A stretch of 64,000 bases of DNA, from positions 58,704,118 to 58,768,117 of the forward strand of contig CM049317.1 in assembly GCA_026874595.1 (NCBI GenBank), in the 5' to 3' direction. The notes below the pieces were generated by a model. That model was not told where the DNA came from. It saw only the letters and a list, made by a program, of their open reading frames with translations, and made no database searches. How positions within the stretch are numbered: the first letter of the stretch is position 1; each line of letters begins with the position of its first letter. This document shows positions 22,300 through 32,615 of the stretch, piece after piece. The stretch comes from Sipunculus nudus. Its lineage: Eukaryota > Annelida > Sipuncula > Golfingiida > Sipunculidae. The position numbers and the translations under genes were made by a program.

Positions 22300-23914
22300 C
22301 GGGGTCGGGGGGATATATTAACTGAGATGTGGAATGTTGGCTCATTTTTTATTCAAAAAGTTAAAAGAAATAAAGGTTTTCAATTGGATACTGACTCAAT
22401 AAGATATGTATAAATATTTTTTTACATTTATTTTGTGGCGCTGTGCTCGTGTATGTTTACCTTGAAGACTTGGTCAGTGATGAGGCTTACATTGCGTACC
22501 GGAATGAGACGCGGGGGCATGCAGGTTTTCGATAATATTTGACTGAATTCTATCGTTGAACATTTAAAGATTAGGTTGATGTGAGGAACACATGGAAGAT
22601 TAATTAAATGTACGTTGGAAACTGTTCCTGAAGAATGAGACAGAAATATGAATACCTAGTAAGTAGCAGAAACGGACCCAATGGTACTCTATTCAGAGGG
22701 TCCAAATCTCATCATCAGCCGCCGCAACCTTTTTTTATAGTATCAGACAAATTTTAGGCCTGAAACCCCCGCCACCACTCCAACCCACCCCATTTCTGTT
22801 CCTGAAATTAGGACCTTAACTTGGGTTGTGTCATTAATCCTCCCGGGTTAAACCCTCCATTTCATTTTACTGACCACGCATGTGAATGAGAGCCTGGGTC
22901 AAATGTAAGGGCAGGCATCTCTCACTGAGAGCAAGCGCTATTCATATGAACAATAGTCCTCAATCGTGTGTTTGAGGTTGAGTGACCAAGATGCACGCAT
23001 TCCGGTCATCGCCGAAGGCAGTTCGGCTGTGCTCGTTCTAACCACCGTGCAAATCAGTACATGTATGTACATTAACAATTATTTATTCTCATATCGCCTG
23101 TGTCACTGCGGGGATATTAACCTTTAAAATTAGGTATGGCACAGTGTCATACGCAATGCGGTTTCAGAGAACAATGAGGAAAAAGGTGGAGCGAATTTCT
23201 TTTATAAGTGTTAAATCAGATATAAATATACATGTATATATTTATAAGCATTTGAAAAGGTAAGAGGAAATTGTCCTGATAAATGGTTTTACTCAAATAT
23301 TTAATATATATCCCCCGAACTAATACTGTGCACTTTTACGGAGTCTCTCATGATAAAATATTTCTAGAAGGATCATTATTTCAGCTATGTGACAGTAATA
23401 TGTGCACTAAATAACCTTGGGAATGCGTCACAATTGTCAATTATTTAATTAGGAAGAAAGTGGAGTTTAGCTGAAGTATAATTTAATTAATACACATTTA
23501 ATTTGTGACCTGAAAACATTTAATTGTGCAATAACAAAAAAAAATATGTGCCTAATAGTTATATGACAGGATACATTTGACCAACAATAAATGTGTTAAT
23601 GTTATCAAAAAGTCTGGAAGCAGGGAGTACGAGAAAAAGAAGAGGGAAGCATTCAAAAGTGCTTATAGGGGAATAAAAAGAAGGGATGCTTTATGTACTA
23701 TTCTGAACAAGTTTAAGAGATACTTTGAATTGTTAATACCACATTCCGTTTAGGTTTACTTAACAGCTATGTCTAAGATAGCGTTATATCTGTTCTTTGG
23801 AAAATTATACAACATTCAGTACATTCTGGATCAACAGACGTAGATTATTTTTTTTTTGTTTGGTTTGTGGGGGTAACTGCCTCTTTTATTTCAATGCAGA
23901 CTGATTTTAATTCT
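22300..23914. other. No gene seen; probable repeat remnants
   Basis: The left part continues the CTAGCTGATAAACCCG-headed repeat for an unknown distance. No supported coding frame. Confidence 0.4.
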
Positions 23915-24185
23915 TAATTTATGTATTTACATCTGCAAAGTTCCATTTTGGTTTGGGACTATGTGACAGATCGGTAGCACTCGCTTCCTGTCATTTGTAT
24001 ATCCTTTTGTAACCCAGGCCCGGGGGTCAACCGCACCTGCAGGTCCTGGGTGTATAATCATGGCCATTGTCGGGCCATAACACCGAAGGACCTCCCAGTG
24101 ACCCACTCGTTTGCGAGTGATACACGGCTGTGCGGTACAGCCTTTCCATTTAGCCTGCAGAGCCCTTATTGGGCGGTTCCACTTA
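23915..24185 (-). mobile_element. tRNA-derived SINE copy lacking its tRNA head
   Basis: On the minus strand: GGGCTCTGCAGGCTAAATGG, CGTGTATCACTCGCAAACGA, TTCGGTGTTATGGCC, CCGGGCCTGGGTTAC, ACCAAAATGGAACTTTGCAG. This is body and tail of the family at 41191; the pol III promoter part is missing, so it is 5'-truncated. Confidence 0.8.
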
Positions 24186-24339
24186 GTCGACTCTTCAGGC
24201 GATTATAGGCCACCAGGCTGTCGCGCGATGGTCGCCTTGGATCGCCTGTAGTCGCCTGAAGTCGCCCAAAGACCCGTGGCTTCTACCTGTCGCCGCTGGA
24301 TTTTCAACATGTTCAAAATTCTAAGTCGACAGCTTTTTT

Positions 24340-24672
24340 AACGCCAGCGAACCTATTTTGTCTTCTACTGGCGTGGTTGCTATCGTAGGCTGACGCCTAC
24401 AGCCCCATAATAAGAAAACTTGGTCCGGGCCGACCACGGAAATTTCAGCACTTCTCGGTTGTGATCTGAACTCATGATCTGAAGAATAAACGTAACATGG
24501 ATTATAATCTGGATCAACATTATAAATCTTTATGTTTAAAGAATTAATTACCATTGCGAGAGATGGAGACCTAAATGTTAAATTCGAATGAATTACATTT
24601 CCATCGCCTGCATTGTGCTCACGTGTGATCTCATTATATCCCCATTTGTTCTGGTGGGCAGAACTGACCTGT
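24340..24672 (-). CDS. Candidate exon: C-terminal part of an Ig-like domain (tentative)
   Basis: An open frame of about 110 codons on the minus strand starts right after a good-looking acceptor (TTACTTCACAG, + strand about 24671-24681). The middle reads like the second half of a V-type Ig fold: a hydrophobic strand (SLAMVINSLNIKIYNV), then DPDYNPCYVYSSD with the Tyr-x-x-Cys spacing only roughly matching the usual D-x-Y-x-C, then a closing strand AEISVVGP. The matching first Cys/Trp half would lie in an upstream exon I did not find. No convincing donor was fixed, so the left boundary is only the stop of the frame. It could be a chance open frame or a repeat-derived fragment. Confidence 0.25.
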
Positions 24673-24689
24673 GAAGTAACCATAGTGTT

Positions 24690-26254
24690 GGTGAATCGTG
24701 ACGTACATTTTCCTCTTAGACAAATATATTTTTGCGCTTAGTACGTACGACGCACCACAGTTTGAACATGAATCCGGTATTATCAGCGGATGCATGCGAT
24801 CTATAGGTGCATTCTAATCAATAATACCATTTTCATCTGTCACGAATTTGTCCGATAAACACCGACAAGGTCGTAACCTGCATCGCCGAATCGTCTTACC
24901 CAGATTCCTCTAGTTCTACTGTTTCGAACTCCACAGAAAATGCTGCCCACAAGGATCATGCACTTCTTCACTGGGGAAAAAAGCCATCCTTCAATGACAG
25001 TCCATTTATGTTTTCTTTTACTTGTGGAGCAAACAGATTGGCACCACACGTGTGTACTATATATTCGCATGAACCACTCTAAACTACCAGACAGTTCAAT
25101 AATGAGCCATTATTCCCGAGAACAATTTAATCAATCAATTTGATCTCAACCTGGAGAAACGCAATATGGGTTTGATGTTAATTCTTTTATTTAGCTGTTT
25201 TAAAAATACGTCTTTTTTCATAGGTCTTTCGAGTACATTATTGAACATTGCTTCGTTCTTGTCGCCAGTTTCAGGCCTTCAGCCCTTGCACGCACGTAAT
25301 TACACTACAGACATTTATCAACATACAGATAGTAGATCCCCTAGTGTGCACGATATTTTGTAGTTTTTGTCCTTCTCCGATATCAAATAGCTAATGACTG
25401 TCATCAGCGCTACTCAAGCTTATGTTAAATTGATTCCCCATAACCAACAGTCATTTCCTTGGTAAGTTATGTCCTTTAACTGATCATCCTTAAGCTTATC
25501 TAGAGATGAACCCAGGCTGCATTCTTTTGATGTTGAGGAAGTTAAAAAATATATACTTGCGGTCGATCCATTACAAGAAATTAAATATTAGTTTTTTTTA
25601 TATATATATAACATTAGAACTGCTTCAGCTGATTAAATTGTCTACACTTTCTTTCTTTCTTGCGACATATTCTGCCCGTAATAGTCTTATTTATCATTCG
25701 ATTTATAAAATTGACAATTCCTTTGAGATGTACAAACCAAGTCACAAATGAGATTTTTGGTGGTTTATCTAAGGACCGAAAAACAGTGGCGTCATTTTTC
25801 CTTCGTGTGTGTGTGAGTGGGGGGCAACATTTTTATATCACATCAAATATATAGCTTTCATTGTCTCTGTGACACATTTCAAATACATTAAAATTAAGTA
25901 TTAGGTTTAAAAAAAAAAGGTATTATATGTCTGTATATGTGAATTCTAAACCAGGTTGAGATATAAAATGTTTCTAAGTAAACTCAGAAATAGAACCACA
26001 TTCTATAATTTTAATTCTAATTATACTTAATTTTCAATAAATAAATATTGTTCTCTGTAAGGTTTGAGGAACACTCTTCCTGTAGTACAATTATCAGGTT
26101 TGATAACATGAGCCTCGAGGACATAATAATGTTCACTTCACAGCTTTCATATTTTTTATGCTGTTTTGGGGGCTCAAACTTTGTATGTGCAAGACACTGA
26201 TATTGTTTTTATAAATGACCATAAGATTGTGTTTTAAGTAATGTTAAGGTGAGA
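24690..26254. other. No recognisable feature
   Basis: Several frames of 60-80 codons, none with a domain. Short TA and GT tracts at about 25598 and 25806. Confidence 0.45.
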
Positions 26255-26350
26255 GAACTAACCCATTCATTTCCTCTGGGTGATATGGTATAAATACGTG
26301 TTGACAAGTGGAAAGTAACGTTCGACATTTGTCCCACTATGCGACCTTCG
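26255..26350 (-). repeat. Dispersed repeat (partner at 32530-32615)
   Basis: Shares GTTGACAAGTGGAAAGTAAC, GTTCGACA and a preceding ATATGGTA block with 32530-32615. The minus strand of both reads SN(V/A)TF(H/Q)LSTR by chance of shared origin; no domain is recognisable. Confidence 0.5.
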
Positions 26351-26529
26351 ACTTCCTCTGTGGCAGTAACGACAACCAGAGAACAAATAATGAAGCTAGG
26401 GTTTACTAGTGAAAAGGAATTTTTAGTTTCAATGAAAAAATGTGACATATAACATATTATTAGAATTACATATTTTATAGAGCAGTAGACTGGTACGCTT
26501 TAATGAATACATATTCTGTGGCGCTTAAC

Positions 26530-27760
26530 AGCATCAAGATAATTCTGAGTCGGTATAAAGCTACATAAGCTTCTTAAAGGTATATCTTTAGCGTTTTCCT
26601 GAATTCCGATACACTGTTTATGTTGCGAATGTGCTCAGGTAGCATGTTAAAATGTTTTATAGCGAAAAACTAAAGCCGTGATCTGCACATACTCGATATT
26701 TCGTTCTTGGAATATTAAAATTTGAATTGTTAGGTGTCACAACATCGTCTAAGGTGCTTGCATAACTTAAATATAAATACTGTCCAAGAAAACTTCCTTG
26801 AGGAAAGGCAAATGGGGTTTCTCTTACCCGACGAATATTGGTCAGTGACTTTCACCCTCATCCCACACGGCCGAAGATAGCTCTCTACTCAAGTAGTGGC
26901 ATTTCCAGTTAGCCAAAATCGGAATTTCAATACCTTTTCAAAATCTTTTCTATGGGCTCTAATCCTTTTTTTTAAAATAAATGTTTAGCTATTTAATATT
27001 TCCATTCGTCAGGGAATATAATGCTGATGAGATAAGAGAAATGATGAGAAAAAAATGAGATGTTGATAATGTGTGGTAATAGGTGTCAGATATTGAGCAA
27101 ATCCCTTCAACACCTTTTGCAGGCAGGGGATCCAGCCCACAAATTTTGCTGTCCATGGTCAATAGAACCCTATAGATATCAGACTCATACATCTCTTCAA
27201 AACTGTAGTTCTTGCACATAACGTGCTGAAAACCAGTCCTCCATAAAGATATAATCCACACCATCATTAGTATGAATGTTAATATCATCCATAATCAGTA
27301 TAATCTGTGCATTTGCCAGCAGTCGTACTAGGTTCTGTGTAAACTCATCAATAAATAGCGGATAGGTGAAATTGCACTTAGGTTATGGATGATATACACC
27401 GAGCAAAGAAAAAAATTATGTTTTGTGATTACTTTCCATTCCACACATTCAAAAGTTGACTCATCTGATGTTGATCTAATATGTTTTACTTCTATACAGT
27501 CTCTATGGGTAATAGCCCCCCCCCCCTGTCTCCTCCCCCTCACAACTGTTGTGTACACATAGCCTTAAGTGTTTAAATCTCCTTTGATTATAGAGTTCAG
27601 TATATTTAGCTAGATACAGTTGGGGCTCGATTACCATGCTAATCCACTTCCAAATTGATTTAAAGTGGCATTTACCCTCTAACACAGGTAAAATAGATCG
27701 ACAGTTCAAAATGCTTGGGCTGATGGGTGCATTTAATCATCTTTAACAAAGGTAGGCCTA
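26530..27760 (-). mobile_element. Decayed CR1/L2-like LINE fragment with internal deletion
   Basis: Minus-strand reading gives, with several stops and frameshifts, the back half of an AP-endonuclease (LLGVYHP about 27385, MDDINIHTNDGVD about 27250-27290), then the RT entry (CGLDPLPAK about 27110-27140, HIINIS about 27060, FPDEWKY about 27000). After a gap in which most of the RT core is missing come the QGSFLGQ motif (about 26790-26820) and the 3' signature IPRTKYRVCADHGFSF (about 26665-26715), which is characteristic of CR1/L2/Jockey-type elements. Each motif is short but the order is right, so the assignment is good while the boundaries are approximate. Confidence 0.7.
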
Positions 27761-27920
27761 GAAATAAGAAGTAGATGTAGCGTATATTTCTCGTCGGACA
27801 GGAAAGCTAAGAAAATGAATGCACTGCCCTGGAGCTCGATGGTAACCGGGCTCCAACTGGATCTAGTGCCTTGGGCTTAAGGCCGAGTCACGCAGTCAAG
27901 GATAGGGCTTGGTATCGCCT

Positions 27921-28019
27921 ACAAATCACGTGTCGCAATATATTGCGATATGTGTTAACGTATTGCTAAACGTATTGCCATATTTTCATCGTATGAAATT
28001 TATTGTAAATCAGCGTTTA

Positions 28020-28074
<55 letters not shown>

Positions 28075-28243
28075 TATTAATATTATTATAATTAATAATT
28101 CTTGATCGATCATGTTAATTATAATGACACCATAAATGTTTATGTACAAATCACGTGTCGCAATATATTGCGATATGTGTTAACGTATTGCTAAACGTAT
28201 TGCCATATTTTCAGCGTATTAAATTTATTGTAAATTAGCGTTT

Positions 28244-28285
<42 letters not shown>

Positions 28286-28351
28286 TATTAATATTATTAA
28301 TAATTCTTGATCGATCATGTTATTTATAATGACACCATAAATGTTTATGTA
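27921..28351 (+). repeat. 225-bp tandem duplication containing (AT)n
   Basis: Two units, 27921-28145 and 28146-28351, nearly identical: ACAAATCACGTGTCGCAATA, TTGCGATATGTGTTAACGTA, an internal (AT)n tract (28025-28071 and 28251-28282), and TTCTTGATCGATCATGTTA. The second AT tract is about 15 bp shorter, which explains most of the length difference. Point differences are few, so the duplication is recent. Confidence 0.95.
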
Positions 28352-29833
28352 GATGTAGTTTACTTCAAAGAACACGACATAATATAACTTACTATAGTAC
28401 GTACAAATACTTATTTGTTTCTGATAGTACTCTAAGAAACATTTAGAATCAAATTTTTCTTCAGGCCTTTCATTTGCAAATTACTTGGCACTTAGAGAAT
28501 TCTTTACTGTGGTTTACAACAGAGAGGGATAGATGGTGTGCACAGTCACACCCATCTATGGTATATCAGACCTACCTGAACATTTCCTAATAAACGTCCA
28601 AAGACACGGTAGCGGCTTTCACTTTCATCGTATCATTAATCCCAGTCAATTTGGATGTCTAAATCTGTAACAGGAATATTAAATTTGCATAAAAAATTCA
28701 GTTTTATGCACGTTTAACAAAATAATGAAAAATATCGATATTTTTAAACTGTATCTCGATACGCAAAATACGACTCATCACGATATTGGCCTAGATATAT
28801 ATCGATGTTACCGCACAATCCAAGTCAAGGGAGGCAGCATCAACGTCATCCTGGGAATTACCGGTCGTCTCGATATAGACTGTCCTATTTTAATAACATA
28901 TAGACCAACTGATGTAACAACCGTAATACATGATTAACAACTTTGAAAACCGAGTATTATTAAAAATGAATTTAGAAGCGGGAAAGGACCAATTATAGAC
29001 AAAAAAAATCCAACAATAATGAGGATTTAATATTTACTTATGCATGAAATAGAAATATTCATGCTCAATATAGATAAATGAAGTTACTTTTGGTCAGACT
29101 ATAAATGATTCATTAGTTGAGCGTACGTTAGTAGACGTCATTTGTTTGAATAACGATGCGCCTTTGTGTTAACAGGCTTTATTAGAGATTAATGTCAAGG
29201 CATTATTAACCTGATCCATCCATCAAATATGGCCCTTATCCTAATTATCCATCCCTGCACTGAAGATTTCATGTGAAGTTTGACGCCAAACCGACAATAC
29301 CTCGCCAAATTAACTTGATTTTAGCGAGCTTTAGCAACACCTATGCCTATAAGTCGTTTCATCTTATATATCATGTAGAGAATCCTTTTGAACATGAATA
29401 TCTAAGGCCGTTATCAGATGGCTTGCCAGGATGTGTCCCTCTGCGGAAAGACATATACCCAATCACTCGTCACGTACGAAGAAGGAGATACTTTAATTAA
29501 TACGAGCTTCTTGATAGACCAGAATGTTTGATACATTAGACTGTTTGATCGACTTGTTTGCAACAATGAAAGATGTGGAAGTAATACTGCCACGTGGGGC
29601 GGGGGTTAAGGAAAAAGGTGAACGGGCTTTAAAAATAATGAAATTGTCTGAAGCAAGTAATATTTACCATTAGCTGATGACTGTTTTCTTTTGAGATTCA
29701 TATAGCCCTCAGCCTGCATATTATATTTGTTAACCTCTACTCTTTTATTTATAAACTTAAGTACATAACTGCAAACTCCCGAGAGCCTGGTGTTTGCTTC
29801 CGAGGGTCTCCTTGCCTGCTAAATCCAGGATTT
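28352..29833. other. No recognisable feature
   Basis: AT-rich; frames at 28725-28937 and 29273-29500 have no recognisable domain. Confidence 0.45.
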
Positions 29834-30342
29834 TTAAAGGGGCCCGATCACCTATAAAGCATATTGAATTAACACGAAAATAGCTTCTTCCCTTTAAAAT
29901 AAACATGTACCTGCCAGATATTGCCTTGGAACCGTTTGCTTCTGTAAACGAATGTTAAAAACAGTGTATCGGGCGCGATCACAGGTGTCAACATAAACAC
30001 ATCGAGTTGGGCCGTGTGCATCGCGGAGCCATAACACATGTCAATCAGGAGATACCTCGACTGAATTGGCAAAAAAAAATAATACATGTTCTCGCATGCT
30101 TAATCATCACGTATTGAGGCATATATTCGGACTTCCGGTCATGTGGCCTTGTCATGGTAAACAGACACACGTGAACTATGTTTACCAACACGCAGAGCCA
30201 TAACAAGGTGTTAAACACCCGTGTGCGAGGTACTATGACTGTGTACGGGGATGGTTTTGCTTGGAAAATTTTGTATAAAGCATAACTGAACTGATAGTCT
30301 GAAAGAATAGGCATAGTATTGCTCCTGATTGTGTCCCTTTAA
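29834..30342. mobile_element. MITE-like element with TTAA ends, long form
   Basis: Bounded by TTAA: TTAAAGGGGCCCGATCACC on the left and the inverse of TTAAAGGGACACAATCAGG on the right, about 509 bp. Internal blocks (CCTGCCAGATATTGCCTTGG, ACCGTTTGCTTCTGTAAACG, CAATCAGGAGATACCTCGAC, CATAACAAGGTGTTAAACAC) recur in other copies here. Open frames are not conserved between copies, so it is non-coding. TTAA target use is known for piggyBac and Kolobok; class not assigned. Confidence 0.7.
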
Positions 30343-31635
30343 CAGAGGTGAATGATAAGGGGCCAATCCAATCCATTGTTACAAATGCAGACCGTGCACA
30401 GAAATCTGTATTGTGCACACGCCCTTTCGACTGAAACACATGCACCGGAAACTCACCCGGTTTACAAACCTTTATTTGATTCGTCAGATTTTCGAAAATG
30501 TCTTCATCGCAAGACGGTTGATCTAAAAACAGCATGAGAACCACTCGGTTGTTCATTTATTTTGTATTATTATTGAGGTGCCGGCCGTACAGAAGGTCGA
30601 ACACATGGGTCCAGCTGTAGACGGTCAAGTCCAGTAAGTGGACTGGTTCAAGCGGTCCAGACCATTTATTAATATATGATTAAAAATGAATTAAAATTGT
30701 AGTTATTTTTATTCTGATTTACTCTACATAGATTTTCATAACATATATTTGTTCAAATATTTAACCAAATCGGATATTTCACAGCAATATATGTAATATT
30801 ATAATCCATATGTAAATCGCAAGGCCGAGGTTTTATGACAAATTTAAAGCCAGTCTTTGTAAATAATTAGACAACAGCGGAATATTTTGGTTAGGATACA
30901 AACCAAAAATTGAGCAGAGTTGGATGAGCTGATTCAAGAAATTTGTTGTGACGGGGATGGCTACGGGTTTCCATAAACTGAATACCGAATTGTGTTTCAG
31001 TGCATTTGAAAATAGAAAAATAATAAGTCTAATGTTAATGGGTCCATTTATAGAGTATATATAGACCTATGTATTTAATATATAGAAAATGTTCTTACAT
31101 ACAGAGGAACGGCATCGGTTTTTCCTACAGCGGGGAACAGTGATTCTAATGCTAAACATAACACTTCAATCATAAGTTATGTTTTAAATACATTTATCAT
31201 AGCTTAACTCTCATTCTTTGAGAGGTCAATTTCACCTTGTTCAAAGCAAATTGTGTGGTTTGAAATTAATCCATTAAGCCACGTGTTCAGCTTCAACCTC
31301 TGAAAATTAGGTAGAGTGGTATGTTGTGTTAGCGGTCCGGTCCGCACATTTATATTTTGTTACCGGTCCGCACCTTTATATTTTGTTAATAAATAGCACG
31401 CCCGGGGTCTCGCTAGAGGCCTGGCTCTGGGGAAAATACCTAAATGTGTCCACACACACGCATCCAGATATGTAAGCTTGGATCCGCGTCTAAAGGAGCT
31501 TCAGGGTGAAGCTGCAAAACGAGGCTTGGCACAAAACAGTGTCATGTTAAAAGCACGTGTCAGATTGGTTGGTGTCCAAGTCTCTTTACTCTGCTGTATG
31601 TTTAAATCTGACAACAGTGTTGAGGTCGTACTCCA

Positions 31636-31667
<32 letters not shown>

Positions 31668-31974
31668 CTGTCACACACACACACACACACACATTTTCAA
31701 CAATGTTACCGATGAGTCCACATTATCTGACACCTGGCTGGTCGAGTTCAAGTTTAGGTCCTTGAAGTTTGAGTCCATATCAAAGTTCTTCGTAATGTGC
31801 ATTTTTGGATTGCCCATGTTTTTCCGCTATTTTCAGAACTCAGTTCACTGTTGTATATCTGACAGGCCGTAAATGTCAAATTTTCCATTTGAATATGACA
31901 CCAGTTGCCACCATTGATTGCACATCACTTTATGGTTTAATTCTAAAGTGAACGTGGGAATTTATATAGATCTT
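30343..31974. other. No gene seen
   Basis: Holds GGTCCGGTCCGCAC / CCGGTCCGCACCTTTATATT direct repeats at 31335-31385, which resemble the GGACCGGAC core of the element at 2371, plus a compound microsatellite. Confidence 0.4.
31640..31693. repeat. (TA)n and (CA)n compound microsatellite
   Basis: (TA)14 at 31640-31668, then (CA)11 at 31672-31693. Confidence 0.97.
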
Positions 31975-32335
31975 GTAGTCCAAGTCCGAGTCATGGATCT
32001 TGGAGTCCGAGAACACCGAGTCCAAGTCCGAGTCCCGGATCGTCGAGTCCGAGATAGTTGAGTCCTAGTCCGAGTCACGGATCATGGAGTTCAAAAGTCC
32101 AATCCTGGATCGTCGAGTCCAAGTACGTGGTCGTCGAGACCAAGTGTAAGTTCGGGATCGTCGAGTCCAAGTCCGTGGTCGTCGAGACCAAGTGTAAGTT
32201 TGGGATGGTCGAGTCAAAGTCCGTGGTCGTCGAGACGAAGTGTGAGTTCAGGATCGTCGAGTCAAAGTCCGTGGTCATCGAGACCAAGTGTGAGTTCGGG
32301 ATCATCTAGTCCAAATCCGAGTCCCAATAAAGTAG
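31975..32335 (+). repeat. GTCCGAGTCCAAG-type minisatellite with 48-bp higher-order unit
   Basis: Irregular GAGTCCAAGTCCGAGTC-type repeats, followed by four ordered 48-bp units (starts 32108, 32156, 32204, 32252), each with GATCGTCGAGTCCAAGTCCG and TGGTCGTCGAGACCAAGTGT. The open frames on both strands are repeat artefacts. Confidence 0.92.
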
Positions 32336-32529
32336 GCTCTGGTGCGGATCGACTAGTGTAGCAGACCACTGTTTGACAATGCCAGAAGATCATGATCCAT
32401 TTGATGAATAAGTCGTGATGATATTGTTATACCGGGAAAAAGACTTGACGCAGCCCTTGTTCAATATCTTAATCCTGTATATCTCTGTGTACATTCGAGG
32501 AGGTCTAATGATTAACCGCCTGACTACTA

Positions 32530-32615
32530 ATGCTGCATTCGTTATCTCTAGGTAATATGGTAAACAACGAGTTGACAATTGGAAAGTAGCGTTCGACAGG
32601 TGGTCCCAAGTGTTT
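32530..32615 (-). repeat. Dispersed repeat, second copy
   Basis: TAATATGGTAAACAACGAGT, TGACAATTGGAAAGTAGCGT, TCGACAGGTGGTCCCA; partner of 26255-26350. Confidence 0.5.

Noticed and set aside
32058-32309. Repeat-bearing open frames on both strands (83 and 76 codons)
   Set aside because: Both follow from a 48-bp minisatellite whose length is a multiple of three; no conserved protein signal.
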